DNA of 64,000 nucleotides from Amanita rubescens. Lineage: Eukaryota; Basidiomycota; Agaricomycetes; Agaricales; Amanitaceae. Position numbers and translations under genes: made by a program. Shown in pieces: positions 22,560-34,975 of the stretch. Position 1 is the first letter of the stretch. Each line of letters starts with the position of its first letter. Location of the stretch: the NCBI GenBank assembly GCA_015039365.1, contig WION01000132.1, positions 1 through 64,000 of the forward strand. Direction: 5' to 3'. The notes beneath the pieces are model-generated. The model was not told where the DNA came from, made no database searches, and saw nothing but the letters and a program-made list of their open reading frames with translations.

Positions 22560-24440
22560 TGCGCTTGCATTGAGCCTCACCTTCCGTTGCGAATTGCCAG
22601 CCCCAGCGACCATGCGCCCAATTTCTTCTTGCCGAGGACATCCCTTCATTCTTGATCGTAAAACTCTCGGATTTACCTCTGCGAACATGTTAGATGGACG
22701 CCATTATAAGATGAAACAAAGGACTCACGTTCCCTTGTCGGCGGCCGAGATCTTCAAGATACCGTTGGCACTGGTTTCGAACGTGACTTCATTTGAGGAG
22801 CATTGGTGAGTTCGAAGCAAGTTGTCCTTGTGAGTGAACGTTCATCCTCGAAGACTTGCATAATGACGGTGGGTTAATTGTCGGCGGCTGTCGAGAAGCT
22901 GTCAGCAAGGAACACACTACGGTGCATGGTTACTCACATTTGGCCCTTGCGGGTGGGAATGACGGTACTGCAAGGAATCAACTTGAGGACACCACCGGTA
23001 GTCTTCGTCACCAGCAAGGATAGCATCCTGGACGGCCACGCCATACGCAATGGCCTCGTCGGGGTTGATACCCTTGGAGGATTCCTTTCTGATGTAGTCC
23101 TTGAGTTGCTGAACGTTGGGGATACGAGTCGAACCACCGACAAAGACGACTTTGTCGACATCCTCCTTAACGTTGGCGTCCTTGAGAACCTGCTCAACAG
23201 GTTTCAAGGTCCATGTTGAGTTCCTCAAACTTAACGCACATGAGGGTCTCCAAGAAGTCATTCCCGTCTCGAAGCTTTCGATCTCGATCCTAACGTTCTG
23301 TTGACCAGAGGGTACGGTTGACCTTTTGGACTTCGTGCTTAAGCTTGCCAAGAGCTCGGAGATTCTTGGTGACATCGGTACCTGTCTTCTTATAGCTTTT
23401 GATCAAGCAGTCCATTACACGATTGTCGAAATCTTCACCACCGAGGTGAGTGTCACCAACAGTTGCCAAGACCTCAAAGACACTGTCGTCGATCGGGAGG
23501 AGGGAAACATCAAAGGTACCACCACCGAGATCGTAATTGATGATCTGGGGTTCGCCCTTCTTCTTGTTAAGACCGTAGGCGATAGAAATGGCGGTAGGCT
23601 CATCGATGACACGGAGGACGTTGAGACCAGCGATCGATCCTGCATCCTTCGTTGCATGGCGCTGAGCGTCGTTGAAGTCTAAAAAGCGGAGTTAGTCAAT
23701 AGCACCACAGTCGCGTTATGACACCCACAGGCTGGTACGGTGACAACGGCATGGGTGACCTTTCACCGAGATAAGCCTCAGCAATTTCCTTCATTTTTGA
23801 CAGGACCATAGCGCTTATTTCTTCAGGCGTCTGTCGTAAAGTGAGAAAGTAGCTTGGAATGTTCAAGAAAAAACGTACAAAGTTGCGGTCGAGACCCTTG
23901 TGTTTGAGGGTGATGGAGGGCTTGCCCTTCTTTCAATAACTTGAATGGCCAGTGTTCCATGTCCCCCCCCCCATCGTCGTCATCCATGAGGCGACCGATT
24001 AGCCGTTTTGCGTCAAAGATCGTGTTCTCAGGGTTGGAATGGAAAGCTTTCTTCGCGCTGTCACCAACACTAGGGAGCGGGATCAGTGAAAGCGGCGGTG
24101 TTTCGACAAATGAATTTACAGTCATTCCTCGTCGGTAAAGCTGACCCAGGAAGGAGTGATACGGTTACCCCGGTCATTGGCGATAATTTCTACCTGACCC
24201 TTTCGTTGAAGACTGGAGAAGAATTAGTATCACCGGTTGGCATGGAAGTAGAAACGTACCCAACGCAACAGTAGCTGTTAGATCGAGAGGACTCTGTCAG
24301 TAAGATTTATTCAACCACATCTAGAACCCCCCAGATCTACAAAAACGGGTTAGAAAGAATCGACGCCGATCAAAAAGCACATACCGATCCCAATAACGAC
24401 GCCATATTCTGAGGTCAAGGCGTCATTTCCTTCATTTTCG
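22560..24440 (-). pseudogene. KAR2: HSP70 of the ER BiP/Kar2 type, intron-containing, broken
   Basis: From high to low coordinates: EYGVVIGI, then [124 protein letters not shown] and TVIPTRKGQ. Traces of the substrate-binding domain (NGILKISAADKGT-like) reach about 22560. Frames change repeatedly and pieces are missing, and no C-terminal HDEL-type signal is seen. Intron remnants are kept, for example one ending TTTTTAG before the NDAQR exon, so this is not a reverse-transcribed copy. The segment resembling AMVLSKMKE occurs a second time near 24430-24460, a small internal duplication. A functional chaperone is unlikely. Confidence 0.85.
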
Positions 24441-27250
24441 GCAGGACTATAGCCATTTACGCGGTTATAGGGAAATAAAACGGGTATGGCTAACCCGCAC
24501 GGGTGGTACGGGTAATGATAAGACTTGTTTCCGAAATGAGAAAGGGATGCCTGATGGGCAACCCAGAGTCTGTCCATCATTCCCCTCTTGTATGCCACTT
24601 GATGTGCAAGAATTATCTTCAGGACGCGCTTCTGAGTCCCCGTCGTTGATAGTCTGAACTGAGAACACCTAGACATGTCGATAAGTATATAAAGAAAGGT
24701 AAAGAACACGTACCTTTTGCTTGCGCGCAAGATATTACGCCCGATCCCATCTCCCGCTGCATCTCGAACTTGTCGCAGTGCTCACAAGCCTGGCGCCGTC
24801 TTGTAGAATCCAGGTGAGGTCTACTACTAGTCTTCGATAGTAGACATACGAGCACTTAATCACTGACAGTCGATCAGTATTGATGAGAGAGAAAGAAGAA
24901 ATACCCACTTACCACATCTGAGCCATCCACCGTTTCCCTGCGCAGTTTCTTCCTCATGCCTCTGGGTACAGGGTATCCAACTCCAGCATTGCAGGTGATC
25001 CACCGTGACACCCTGCCTCTCCACACCCGGCCTCTCTCCACGACTGAGACTGCTGAAGCCATCCATCGAACAACGAACGACTGTCGTTTAGCTGAAAAGC
25101 AGTTAGCGCGGAAGAGGAGAAAACGTCGAGGAAGAACATACCTTCGTCTCAGCAAGGCTGCCCCTCGTCCCTCCTACCCATCCGTGTTCCCTCTCCATCG
25201 ATAACCCAAGCAGGCCATCCCTAAGGCCATCCCCTTCTTGTACGTGTGACTCGGAGGAATGAAATCCTCATGTACGACTCTACACACGTGTCTAAACGTC
25301 GACACGTTGTCAGCATTCTGAGAGAAAGCAAAGCACCAGGTACTCGCCTGGTAAACACGTAGTACTCCAGTTGTCAGGGTCGGCAGGGAAACGGAACGAA
25401 ACTATTGGGAAGAATAAGCAAGAATACGAGGAATGGAAGGAGAAGGAAGCGGTCATACCTTCTCTCAGTTACCCTGACCATTTCGTCTCCAATCCCCACA
25501 TCCCTGTCCATCGAAAACGACCCACGGGCTGCCCTTGAGCCCATTTCCATCCCGTCGAGACGTGCGAGGAACTTGCGCTCATAGGAGAGAATTGAGGCCG
25601 TGCGGAGTTCATCAAGGCCGCGAAGGAGAGAAGCACCGGCTGAGAGGGACGGGACTGGGGACGTGGCTGCTCGGCCAGCGTCTGAGGCATTGTGGGATGA
25701 AAGGAGCGACAGTGGGCCTTGGAGTTCCGAGTACGGGGCGGGAGAAGAGCAACTTGAAGGGCACCGTAGAACTCGAAGAGTACAACCTGTGTGCGCAGAG
25801 GGTGGAGAGAGCAGGTTGATGCGGGGGTCTTGATCCAGATTCAAGTGTATAAGCATTCAATTTGCAGTTACAAGTGTGCGACAAAGAGAGAGCAAAGAGC
25901 AGCAGTGGCGGGCAATTATTAATAGGCCGGTCACTGCCCGACTGGTTTAACTTGTACTTAATCACAGTACCACAACACAATCGGCCACATTATATTGAAC
26001 GGATAGTATTCAAGTTCATGTATATTCTAAGCATTTACAATGAGTACTGGGACATTTGATAGCAAGATAACATGACGAGTAGCAATCATTTTCGGTAACA
26101 AAAGAGTCTGCAAGACTCATCAGCATTTTAGTTTTGGGGCTGGCTGGCCTGGCACCAGGCTGCCAGTGAGCCAGTATGGCTACTGTTGCCAGTACCACCC
26201 TGTCTGATACAGTAGCCCCCTACTGGTGCCAGTCTGAAGTCTAAATTGTATTATTCACACCTGTAATTTGTGGTTTATGGAAAGCGAACGAGGAGCGGGG
26301 CTGACGATCTGAAGGGTCTATATATCCTCTTCGTCGGCGTCGTAACCGTCATCGTGCTAGATGGTGGTGACTCGGAGGCTGTACTGCTGCCATCATTGTC
26401 CTCTACTAAGCTCACCACGCCGGGGGCCGTCGCGATCTGGATCCAGACATCTACTACCACAGGATATTCCGCATGCACTCGGTCTTTGGTTCAATAACCG
26501 CAATCACGCTTGCAGCTAAGGCTAACATCCTCCCTGAATCCACGAGGGAGTCAGCTTTGTGGTTCCCATTCCCGTGATTTTGAAGAGGATGAGTGACGAG
26601 TCCGGATATCATTGCGTCAAGTTTGAGATGCGCCATGACTTCGACGGCATATGGGTACGCTTTGGCAATAGCTGGGTTGAGGGCAGGCTGACGCTATCAA
26701 AGTCATGTCAGTCCTGTCCGCGATCACCGTTGCGGGAGACGATGCACGTACCGAGTTTAAACACGTCAGGGCATTTGTGTGAGGGCTGGATACATGGCTC
26801 CACACTTCACGCACGTAGCATACTCCGTAACTCCCGTTTCCACATGCGCGCAAACGAAAGACTGAGACTGGAGGACGACAGAAGAAGCACGCACTAAGAG
26901 GGGATTCAGTACCAATGAGACGGACGCGAGAGATGAAGCGCGTACCAGGCCCAAATGATAACTAACCGATGAAGAACCATCCTACGTCGCTACCGAGTCA
27001 TAAAACCTCCAACTGCAACTCATCTCCTGCAATCCTGTCTCAATGTGTCTTGAGTCGTTGACAAATGCTCTGTTATTACTCGAGACGCTGACGATGTCGA
27101 GGTCGAATTTGGATGTGCTATGTCGGCGAGCGCATCAATTCCCCTGCACCTGTGCTTCGCGAATCGTGTCTTCGCTCTTCGCAAACCCCACTCGCCCTTA
27201 CTCCCGCTCGACCGTTATTGCTACATCCTCTCATGTGCCAACCAGTCACG
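24441..27250. other. mostly non-coding; a few unassigned frames
   Basis: The minus-strand frames at 24874-25155 and 25374-25856 are the longest. The latter includes LLRGLDELRTASILSYERKF and could be an exon of an unknown gene. Near 26830-26900 the minus strand reads EYATCVKCGAMYPAL, like the Cys-rich start of some fungal transposase-associated proteins. None can be assembled into a supported gene. Confidence 0.35.
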
Positions 27251-27670
27251 ATGTCCAACCATCACATCTACGCATTCAATAACTGGAACCCCCGATGGGA
27301 CTTACCGACTTCAGAAGAGAGGGAAGCGGTGGAGAGAACTAGACAGGCGCTGAGGGATAAGGCGAGCGCGATTGGAAAGGTGTTTCGAAAGGATCTGGAC
27401 GTGTACTGGGTTATCATGTGAGTTAAGAGTTTCGTTCCGCTGATAGATATGACGACAAGTAGGGGAGGAGCGTACGCGCACGACCAGGAGGATATGAGGC
27501 ACTGGACCGTCCGCGGGGTCCAGGACGACTATTCGCGCTATACTCTCCACGTTTTCCCTGGTACGAAGCTGGCAGAGCCATTTGATGATGGAGGCTGTCG
27601 ATGGGCTTTCACAATGTTCGACCTTAAACAATGCCGGTGGTTGGACGTGGCTGATGAAGGCGAAGATTAA
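27251..27670 (+). CDS. small protein of unknown function, two exons
   Basis: The ATG at 27251 begins MSNHHIYAFNNWNPRWDLP and is followed by a charged helix (EEREAVERTRQALRDKAS). Exon 1 ends at 27417 and a 42-bp intron (27418-27459, GTGAGT...AAG) joins exon 2 in frame. The total is 378 nt, 125 residues plus stop at 27670. Exon 2 ends CRWLDVADEGED. No domain, signal peptide or membrane segment is recognised. The intron is near the lower size limit, so the joint is tentative. Confidence 0.4.
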
Positions 27671-28471
27671 CCAGCGTCCGAGGGAGATACAGTGGTGCAG
27701 AATGTGGAAGGGGGAGAGGAGCCCAACACGACAGGATGGAGGAATAGGACTGCAGAACATGCGACCAGATCTATGAATATCAAAATATTATCCTGTACCA
27801 TATCCAACTATAACATACCCTACTATGTTCACCGTTATTTATTAAACTTCATCTTGTTCTTTGAGGACTATCAAGTTGTAATAATTACACATTCAAGACG
27901 CCTGTAAATAACATATACCTCTCTTCACGTGAAACATAATTGGAGAACTTAGTGATTCACGACATAGCCATTTATAACACACAGGCGCAGCATCAGTGAC
28001 GCACACGACGTTTCGACGTCGCGGAAGTTTAAAATAGATACACACCACAATAGGTCACCCGCCATCACATCAAGATCGTCGATCACGCATCAATTCCAAG
28101 AGAACTACCCTTCAACTCGATCTTTTCCGCATTCGCATCTTCCAGCGACGAGTAACCTATATCATCGTTGACAGTTCGAAGGAAACGGAGAAGGGCAAGT
28201 AGATGCCCTTTCACCTTCCACATCTTCTCGTCATGTTCCGAGTGGCGATGTCATGAATGCTAGAAGCTTCAAGCGTTCAAGGATTTGGTGCAGTTGAAGG
28301 CATGAACTGAGTCACAATAAACACATGTCAGCAAATTTTGCAAGAGCCATCGTGTATAAAACTTACAGCATACAGAAGACGAGCGTAATTACTAAATGGA
28401 CATCTGGGACCGGGTTATACAGAATTAAAGATAAGGCTTACAAATGCAAGCAACCCGTCATACTTGTAACG
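27671..28471. other. intergenic, AT-richer, no supported gene
   Basis: Only short frames without recognisable domains. It lies between the ends of a plus-strand and a minus-strand gene. Confidence 0.5.
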
Positions 28472-31400
28472 CTAATCCTCATCAGATTCCGAGTCTCGTT
28501 CACTCGGAGAATCTGAGTCACTGCCACTGTCTGAGGTCTCGATGTCTTCCCAACCCTCCGGATCTCGATCATCCAGGCTCAGTTCCGAATTGTTTGACTC
28601 GTCCGTATTGCTGGCATCTTCGGAATCCTCGTCTAGCTGAAGATCTGGATATTCCGCCTCTTCTGCCTCATCACGAATACTATCACTTTCGGAAGTGGCC
28701 ATGGATGTGAATGCATAGCGATGCCCGATGCCTTGGCCCCAGTGATAGCGCATAAGAAGATCCCGGTCAGAGAAGCTGGGTATTTAAATAAATTAGAGTC
28801 AAAATCACCACGTCAAGCTCGAACGCACCGGCTAACATAATAAAAGTGATAATCTTCGTTATCCTTTGCGCAACGTGATACACCATCCCCATTTGCTTGT
28901 CGCCTGCCTTTAGCAAATGCAGGAATGATATGACATCCCCGCAATACTTCTCTTGGATCCACAAAGTCGAAAGAGCTGCTTTGGTGCATCAGAGGAAAAC
29001 GAACCGAGTCCAATCTGAAGCTACTCCATCCAGAAGACAATGGATCGACGACTTCGAACCATCGCACCCACAAAAAGTCGATGCGGCGCGGTTCATGATC
29101 CCGTGCCACAGGTCCTGTATAGATCACATTTGCATGGTATATACCTAGGACACGGGCATACCGAAAGCGATGAGGACAAGAAGAGTTCATGGCATCGTCT
29201 GCAAGGAGCATAACGTTGCAACGAGACGTCCCTGGATTCACAATGTCTGTTCCACGCCGTGCATCGTAAGTAGTGAAATGAAAATGAACGCGTTTATGCT
29301 CGTAAATGCTATCGTTCTTTAAGAACGCGAAATTATCTTCCAAAGCGCCGTTGGAGGCTACTCTGACGTCAAGATTTTCAACAGACTCGGCCTCCGTCAG
29401 GTGTTGCACTACAACACGAGGAAGAAGATATCGCTTCAGGTTTGGGTAAAAGTTCTGCGGTAGTGGATGTATGAGCGAGGCTTGAGGAAGGGGGAAATTT
29501 GTTCACCTTGATGGCGGGATCACCCACATTCTGTTGGAGAAACGTCGGAATGTGCACAGAGAATTTCTCTGACTCTGCCATAATGTATTGAACCCCAGGG
29601 TCGCTGGCAACAACGGGCTTCGACTCTACTTGAGGATGACATCCATCCACAGTCTGGCGGATAGCCCTGATCTGATGCTGTCGTCGTTCAATTCTAGACA
29701 GTTGCTTCGGTATTGACCAGCCGCTGGTGCGAAGGAAGCGTGCTTTTGAAATTCGGTGCTCTCGTTCGCTCTGGCGAACCTCGTGAGCCAAAGAGTTAAA
29801 CATAGTGCCAAGAGGCGCATACCGGTTGAGTCGAGTACGAGTCCGTCGTACCAAACCGCCGAATACTATAGACATAATCGCCGAGGGCATGGAACTTGTA
29901 AGTTTTTAGGCTCAGTTCCTTTGGCTTCCTCGCACTGCTATTGTATTTCTGACGAGTTGATGTTTTTACGTTCTTTTCCTGACGCCGCATTCGGGCGGTA
30001 CGTTCGCGTTCTAATTCTCTGGTGGAGAATGCTTTACAGGTTTTCTCCTTGAATTCCCGAATACTATTGCCGAAAGATGTTGTAACCTGAGAAAAAAGAG
30101 CGAGAGTTGTGTCTGTGTGCATATGGAGCTTGGCAAGACCATGCCAGTAAGCAATATCAAAAAGGACCCTAAGAACATATGCGTTGTGGGGCTCGGGTAA
30201 GAGACCGTCAAAAACGGGTATGGCACACTAGTTGACTCGTACGTTAGTTAGATTAACACTAGCCTGCGATTCTACCTACTTGCAACATGTCTTCAGTAAT
30301 CACGAGCCGTCATCTTCTTCAGCTCTGACCGGTTGGTCGTCATTTTCCTTATCCCATCGATACCAAAAGCTGGAATTTCTCGAAAGCTAATCGGAAGTGA
30401 GCGCCTAGCTCCCAGAAACCCAATCAATACTTGCCGCCGGTCCATTTCATGCTTCAAACTTTCATCATGACATTCTAAGAGTCGTAACAGATGGATAAAC
30501 ACCGCCTTCCAGATGCCCAGCTCAACTTCATGCATCAAGTCCACAACAAGCATGTCGAACATTTTGAAGCCAAGCGGCGTTAACTTCTCGGAGAACGCAT
30601 TCTGATACGATGGGTGTCACAAAAATCTTATCGCCAAAATTGGCAACCTACAGATGCCGGAACAAGGGAGTCCTCTTGTAGAAGATGCTCTACCGCTTCC
30701 GTGTTGATCATATAATTCTTCTCGTATATGATCCGGCGTGCAGCCTTGACAAGACCATGGCGCTTGAGGTCATCAACCCGTGCAAGAGAGGTGCGCTGTG
30801 CCATGTCTCGCTTCATTCCCATATTGGGTACACGATCCTTCGGAATGAGACATCGAGGGCAAAGACAGCGACCAAGGTTGCGGATACCGGCAATAAGTAT
30901 TCTAGAACAGTTGTGTGAGTTTTGCAGGACGCCGACGTACAATAGGTGAAAGATTACTTCTCAGGGTAGTCTGCAGAATACGTAAATATGCGAGGGTAAA
31001 AACGACGATGGATGCCGTCACGGCACTCGATTATCACACCGTGCTCATACGCTTTCAGGAATTCATCATCAAGAATGATCGCCCATTGAGCGTGGAAGAT
31101 TTCTCGCTGGCAATGTGCCATAAAGGTAGAGCTGATTCCTTTCCGGCCAATATTCTCTGCCGCAAAGGATTTGAAAGCGTCAGGAAGCTACCATTCGGCA
31201 AAAATTGAGGATTTACGCATAGCTAAGGAACGAACCTCACTTACCGTTTCCAAATAGGCAACGTGTTCAAAAGCATGCCTCTGGTCTTTTGATTCATTTC
31301 CAATCGCAAGATAAATGGGGCAAAGTTTTTTAGTGCTGAAGGCCGTCAAGTGAGTGGGATCCGAGGCAAACATAAGACCCAGTACGATGCATGGAAGCTG

Positions 31401-32344
31401 ACAATCTGGTTCTCGAGGAGAATCCTGGAGCATGCGGTGCGCTTCAAAGAACGCTTCGGATGTATAGAGTTCGCCGTAAACTCGGACTGGCTCAACAGCA
31501 TCGCTTGGCTGCCAAAAAAGTTCATATGGTTCGAACTGAAAACCAGAAGCGGAAGTTTGGGCAATCTTTTCTTTGATCACCGATATCAACCTGCGATGAT
31601 GTAGGATACCTGCGTCAAAGTCTTTTGGCCCTGGATGCAACATTCGACTGTGGAAAGGGACACTGATCTTAACCGGTGTTTGGATCCAACCTCCCTTTGA
31701 CTGTTTGTTCGCTTCCGACGGTTTGTTCGCTTTTGACCTCTTGTTAGCCTCCGACCGCTTATTCGCCCCAAAGTTGTCATCATCCAAGCTGTCGAGGCGC
31801 TCTCCGCTCAGCTTTGTATCGATAAGCCGCCAATTCTTGCCAGAAACATCTTCCGGACAAAAGGAAGGGTGCCCAACTATTTGAAGGAGATTCCGAAAGC
31901 TTGACTGCGACTTCTTTTCACCGCCGTTCCAATACCACTCCCCTAGCAGAAATGAGGATTGGTTTGGATATGGGTGGTAGATATTGACCGGAAGGGAGTC
32001 AGGAGACGATTCTATTAAACTGCTGGAAGATGAATGCTGCAAAGTATCATGTTCAGGTAGTTGGATAGCATAATACTGCCGAAAAAAACCGAATCCGTCG
32101 CATAAGGTCTTGAGGAGTCGGTGCTGTGGACGAGACGCTTCCGGCTCAGCTTGGACGCATTCAGGGAGGACCTGCGAGGGTGCTGGAGGAAGAGGTGCTG
32201 GAGGCTCAGGTTCCACGTCTCGATAGCGTTTTGGCAGTCTCCGATGTTCTCGACGATTCCTCCGCTGTGCCAGCGGCCGATCCATGTCGTTGTCGTCATC
32301 GTCATCGTCGTCATCGTCGTCTATGACTGCAAGATTTTCAGCGG

Positions 32345-32741
32345 TGAAACGATCAGAAGAAGGCCGATGCGGAAGTGCGTTCGGCCAAAGGGACTACGGA
32401 GGTCAGTCCGAAGGGAGTCTCGGGTGCAGAGAGGGTGCCGAAGATGAAGGTGAACGAGTGGAAGGTGTCCGAAGCACCGAGGAACGAAGGGAATGGAAGG
32501 AATCGAACTCGGAACGAAGCTGGGGTAATAATTCGCTAACTACAACTACGTACACAATGGTATATATACTACGGAGGCACGAGGTGACCATGTGATGAAT
32601 CCTGCACCGAGTCCGAGGCCTGTGCATGCGTCCGAACACAAACGATCATCCTCCGGGATCGAGCATAGGCTCGGAGTGCTTCGGGGAGCTTCGGAAGGTT
32701 TCAGAGATCGGTTCCAACGTAGCCGGAATCGGCTCGTTACA
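32345..32741 (-). repeat. LTR of the gag-only element, 3' copy
   Basis: 397 bp, TGAAACGATCAG...CTCGTTACA on the plus strand. It also supplies the last codons and the stop of the gag frame at 32646. Confidence 0.95.
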
Positions 32742-34187
32742 CCTCCTGGGTACTTTTAATACTGACCTCCTGGTCAGGACGGAGAGGTCGGATGGTGATA
32801 GAAAGTAGAAGGGAAGTGGTGGGTGGGTTCTTCTCGTCTCGCTTTCTTCAATCGTGCAGGTGGTCAAGGCGGCAGTTGGAATTTCGGCGGAATCAGGTCT
32901 CGGAATGGCAGCTGTCGGGATGCCAGATGGCTTGGAAATGATAAAGACTTCGGCGATGGGGTCGCCGAGGGTTTCCGGGGTGGCAGAAATTGGCGTAGCA
33001 GCGGTGGGGTCATCAGGAGCCTCGGAGGTCTCGGTGGTATCATGCGTTGTAGTGGTAGGAGCGTCGGAGGGTCTGGAGGGTTCAGAGGGTTCGGAGGGGG
33101 TGGTATTAGGGAGCGTGGATTGATTAGGGATCGTGGTGCTAATGTGTATGTGCGTCGGAGTCGTATGTACGTTTTGCAGTGCTTCAGTATTGACAGGCTC
33201 GGCGGTATGCGTTCCGGAGTGGTCTAGAGCTTCCAGGAAGTAGTTGGAGGACACAAATGGCTTCGGAGCGGTCGGCTGTGTGTACCTCAGCAGCCATACA
33301 TCGATGCGTTCTTTGAACCATTGTCCGAAGTGGCGGTATTGGAATGCATTCGGTTCGTTGCCGTCCAAAAATTGAATCCGTCCGTCGACTATTTTGATCT
33401 TCCCTTGCCTTGCATATTCATCCCTGATATGGCACCAGGCCGTCCGATGATTGATATCTCCGCAGAAAATGCATCCGCTAAGGAGATGGGTGGAAGCTGT
33501 GCTCGGAGCGAAGGCAGTGCTCGGAGGGGAAGTAGGGATAGGCGTTGAAGGTGTCGGAAGCGTCGGAACATGTGGGATGGTTGCGGCGAGCAAGGCTATA
33601 GCAGACCTTGAGCTGATAATGAATTGCGCGGCACTATTCATGTCTTTTAGATCATAGCCATCATCGGGGTGGACGTCCGGGTACTTGATTGTGAGCCGAG
33701 TAGTGATATCGGGTCGGAGCTCGGGAGGGAATGCGGACATGTACATGATGCTTGCCTCACGGCGTGTCATGCGGTGCTTTCCGATGAGGTATTGAGCTGT
33801 TCCAGAAAATTCCCTGTGATACTCAGCAAGGGCTGTCTCGGATGTGACATTTTGCGCTGAGAAGCGGCCGGAAATGGCGTGTAGTGCTGCAATAGTGTGG
33901 CGGCGATCGGGCTGTGCCTCGGGGTAGATCTCGGAAATCGCTTTCTTAAATGCGTCCCAGGTTTTCGGATCCGATAGGGTGTCTCGAGCGGCTCTCCAGA
34001 TCTCGGAAGATTTCTCATCGGTATAGTAGACAGCCCATTTGATCAGTTCGGCATCTCCGGAGCGTTGTCTATCCTCGCAGATCATCTCGATATCTTCGAG
34101 GTATCTCTCAAGGCCAGCGGCAGTGCCTCGGAAGCAGGGTGCCTCCTTGTTCGTTCGGATGGGCATGCGGCGGCTTGGTTCGGTCAT
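32646..34187 (-). CDS. Gag protein of the gag-only LTR element
   Basis: The first ATG in frame at 34187 gives 513 residues starting MTEPSRRMPIRTNKEAPCF; the frame is open further upstream without ATG. The capsid-like part has AAGLERYLEDIEMICEDRQR and SGTAQYLIGKHRM. A CCHC zinc knuckle, CIFCGDINHRTAWC (C-x2-C-x4-H-x4-C), lies around the middle. The C-terminal third is rich in Pro, Thr and Ser. The reading frame runs into the 3' LTR. Antisense frames in this interval reflect its composition and are not genes. Confidence 0.88.
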   Translation of the reverse strand: MTEPSRRMPIRTNKEAPCFRGTAAGLERYLEDIEMICEDRQRSGDAELIKWAVYYTDEKSSEIWRAARDTLSDPKTWDAFKKAISEIYPEAQPDRRHTIAALHAISGRFSAQNVTSETALAEYHREFSGTAQYLIGKHRMTRREASIMYMSAFPPELRPDITTRLTIKYPDVHPDDGYDLKDMNSAAQFIISSRSAIALLAATIPHVPTLPTPSTPIPTSPPSTAFAPSTASTHLLSGCIFCGDINHRTAWCHIRDEYARQGKIKIVDGRIQFLDGNEPNAFQYRHFGQWFKERIDVWLLRYTQPTAPKPFVSSNYFLEALDHSGTHTAEPVNTEALQNVHTTPTHIHISTTIPNQSTLPNTTPSEPSEPSRPSDAPTTTTHDTTETSEAPDDPTAATPISATPETLGDPIAEVFIISKPSGIPTAAIPRPDSAEIPTAALTTCTIEESETRRTHPPLPFYFLSPSDLSVLTRRSVLKVPRRCNEPIPATLEPISETFRSSPKHSEPMLDPGG

Positions 34188-34554
34188 GATGTTACTGGCA
34201 GGCCGAAGCGAAGCGAGCTGTTCTGATGGAAAGCGAGGTGGATTAAGCAAGGGGCTTCAGGGACGAAAGCTATTGATTGATCGGAGCTGGATCGGGAGTA
34301 GTGGAACGTGTGGGCGTTGTTCGGCTGATGCTGTGTCAGTGCTGTGGGGCTGAGTGGTGAAGGCTACTGCAGTGTAAAGAGCGGGGAGGGTATAATTGAA
34401 GAAAGGTCGGCGGGGTATGGTCTCTGAGCTATGGGAGGGCCGGCAGAGTGCTTGGAGTGGCTCGGAGCAGATTCCAAGTGACACCGGAACTTGTCCGATG
34501 CTTTCTGTGCAGCAGTTGGGTGAAAGGAATGACCGACGGACTGACCTAAGAGCC

Positions 34555-34571
34555 CCTCGCGGTGGGCTCCA
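34555..34571 (-). promoter_or_regulatory. primer-binding site of the gag-only element
   Basis: Minus-strand TGGAGCCCACCGCGAGG begins two bases inside the 5' LTR and has the form expected for pairing with a tRNA 3' end (CCA). The tRNA is not identified. Confidence 0.6.
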
Positions 34572-34573
34572 GT

Positions 34574-34970
34574 TGAAACGATCAGAAGAAGGCCGATGCG
34601 GAAGTGCGTTCGGCCAAAGGGACTACGGAGGTCAGTCCGAAGGGAGTCTCGGGTGCAGAGAGGGTGCCGAAGATGAAGGTGAACGAGTGGAAGGTGTCCG
34701 AAGCACCGAGGAACGAAGGGAATGGAAGGAATCGAACTCGGAACGAAGCTGGGGTAATAATTCGCTAACTACAACTACGTACACAATGGTATATATACTA
34801 CGGAGGCACGAGGTGACCATGTGATGAATCCTGCACCGAGTCCGAGGCCTGTGCATGCGTCCGAACACAAACGATCATCCTCCGGGATCGAGCATAGGCT
34901 CGGAGTGCTTCGGGGAGCTTCGGAAGGTTTCGGAGATCGGTTCCAACGTAGCCGGAATCGGCTCGTTACA
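34574..34970 (-). repeat. LTR of the gag-only element, 5' copy
   Basis: 397 bp, nearly identical to 32345-32741 and followed by the right-hand GCGG duplication. Confidence 0.95.
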
Positions 34971-34975
34971 GCGGC

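Larger units (their letters stand above)
32345..34970 (-). mobile_element. gag-only, non-autonomous LTR retrotransposon (TR-GAG-like)
   Basis: Two 397-bp LTRs (32345-32741 and 34574-34970, TG...CA) differ at about one position. They enclose 1.8 kb that codes only for Gag on the minus strand. The target duplication GCGG is at 32341-32344 and 34971-34974. The 5' LTR is the right one. Two bases inside it the minus strand reads TGGAGCCCACCGCGAGG, a candidate tRNA 3'-end primer site. A purine tract (CAGGAGG) precedes the left LTR. No protease, RT or integrase is present, so mobilisation must depend on another element. Confidence 0.92.

Noticed and set aside
32823..33227. Plus-strand Gly/Ser/Val-rich open frames opposite the gag-only element's Gag
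   Set aside because: They are the complement of a Pro/Thr/Ser-rich coding strand; repetitive composition keeps both strands open. No domain and no independent start context.
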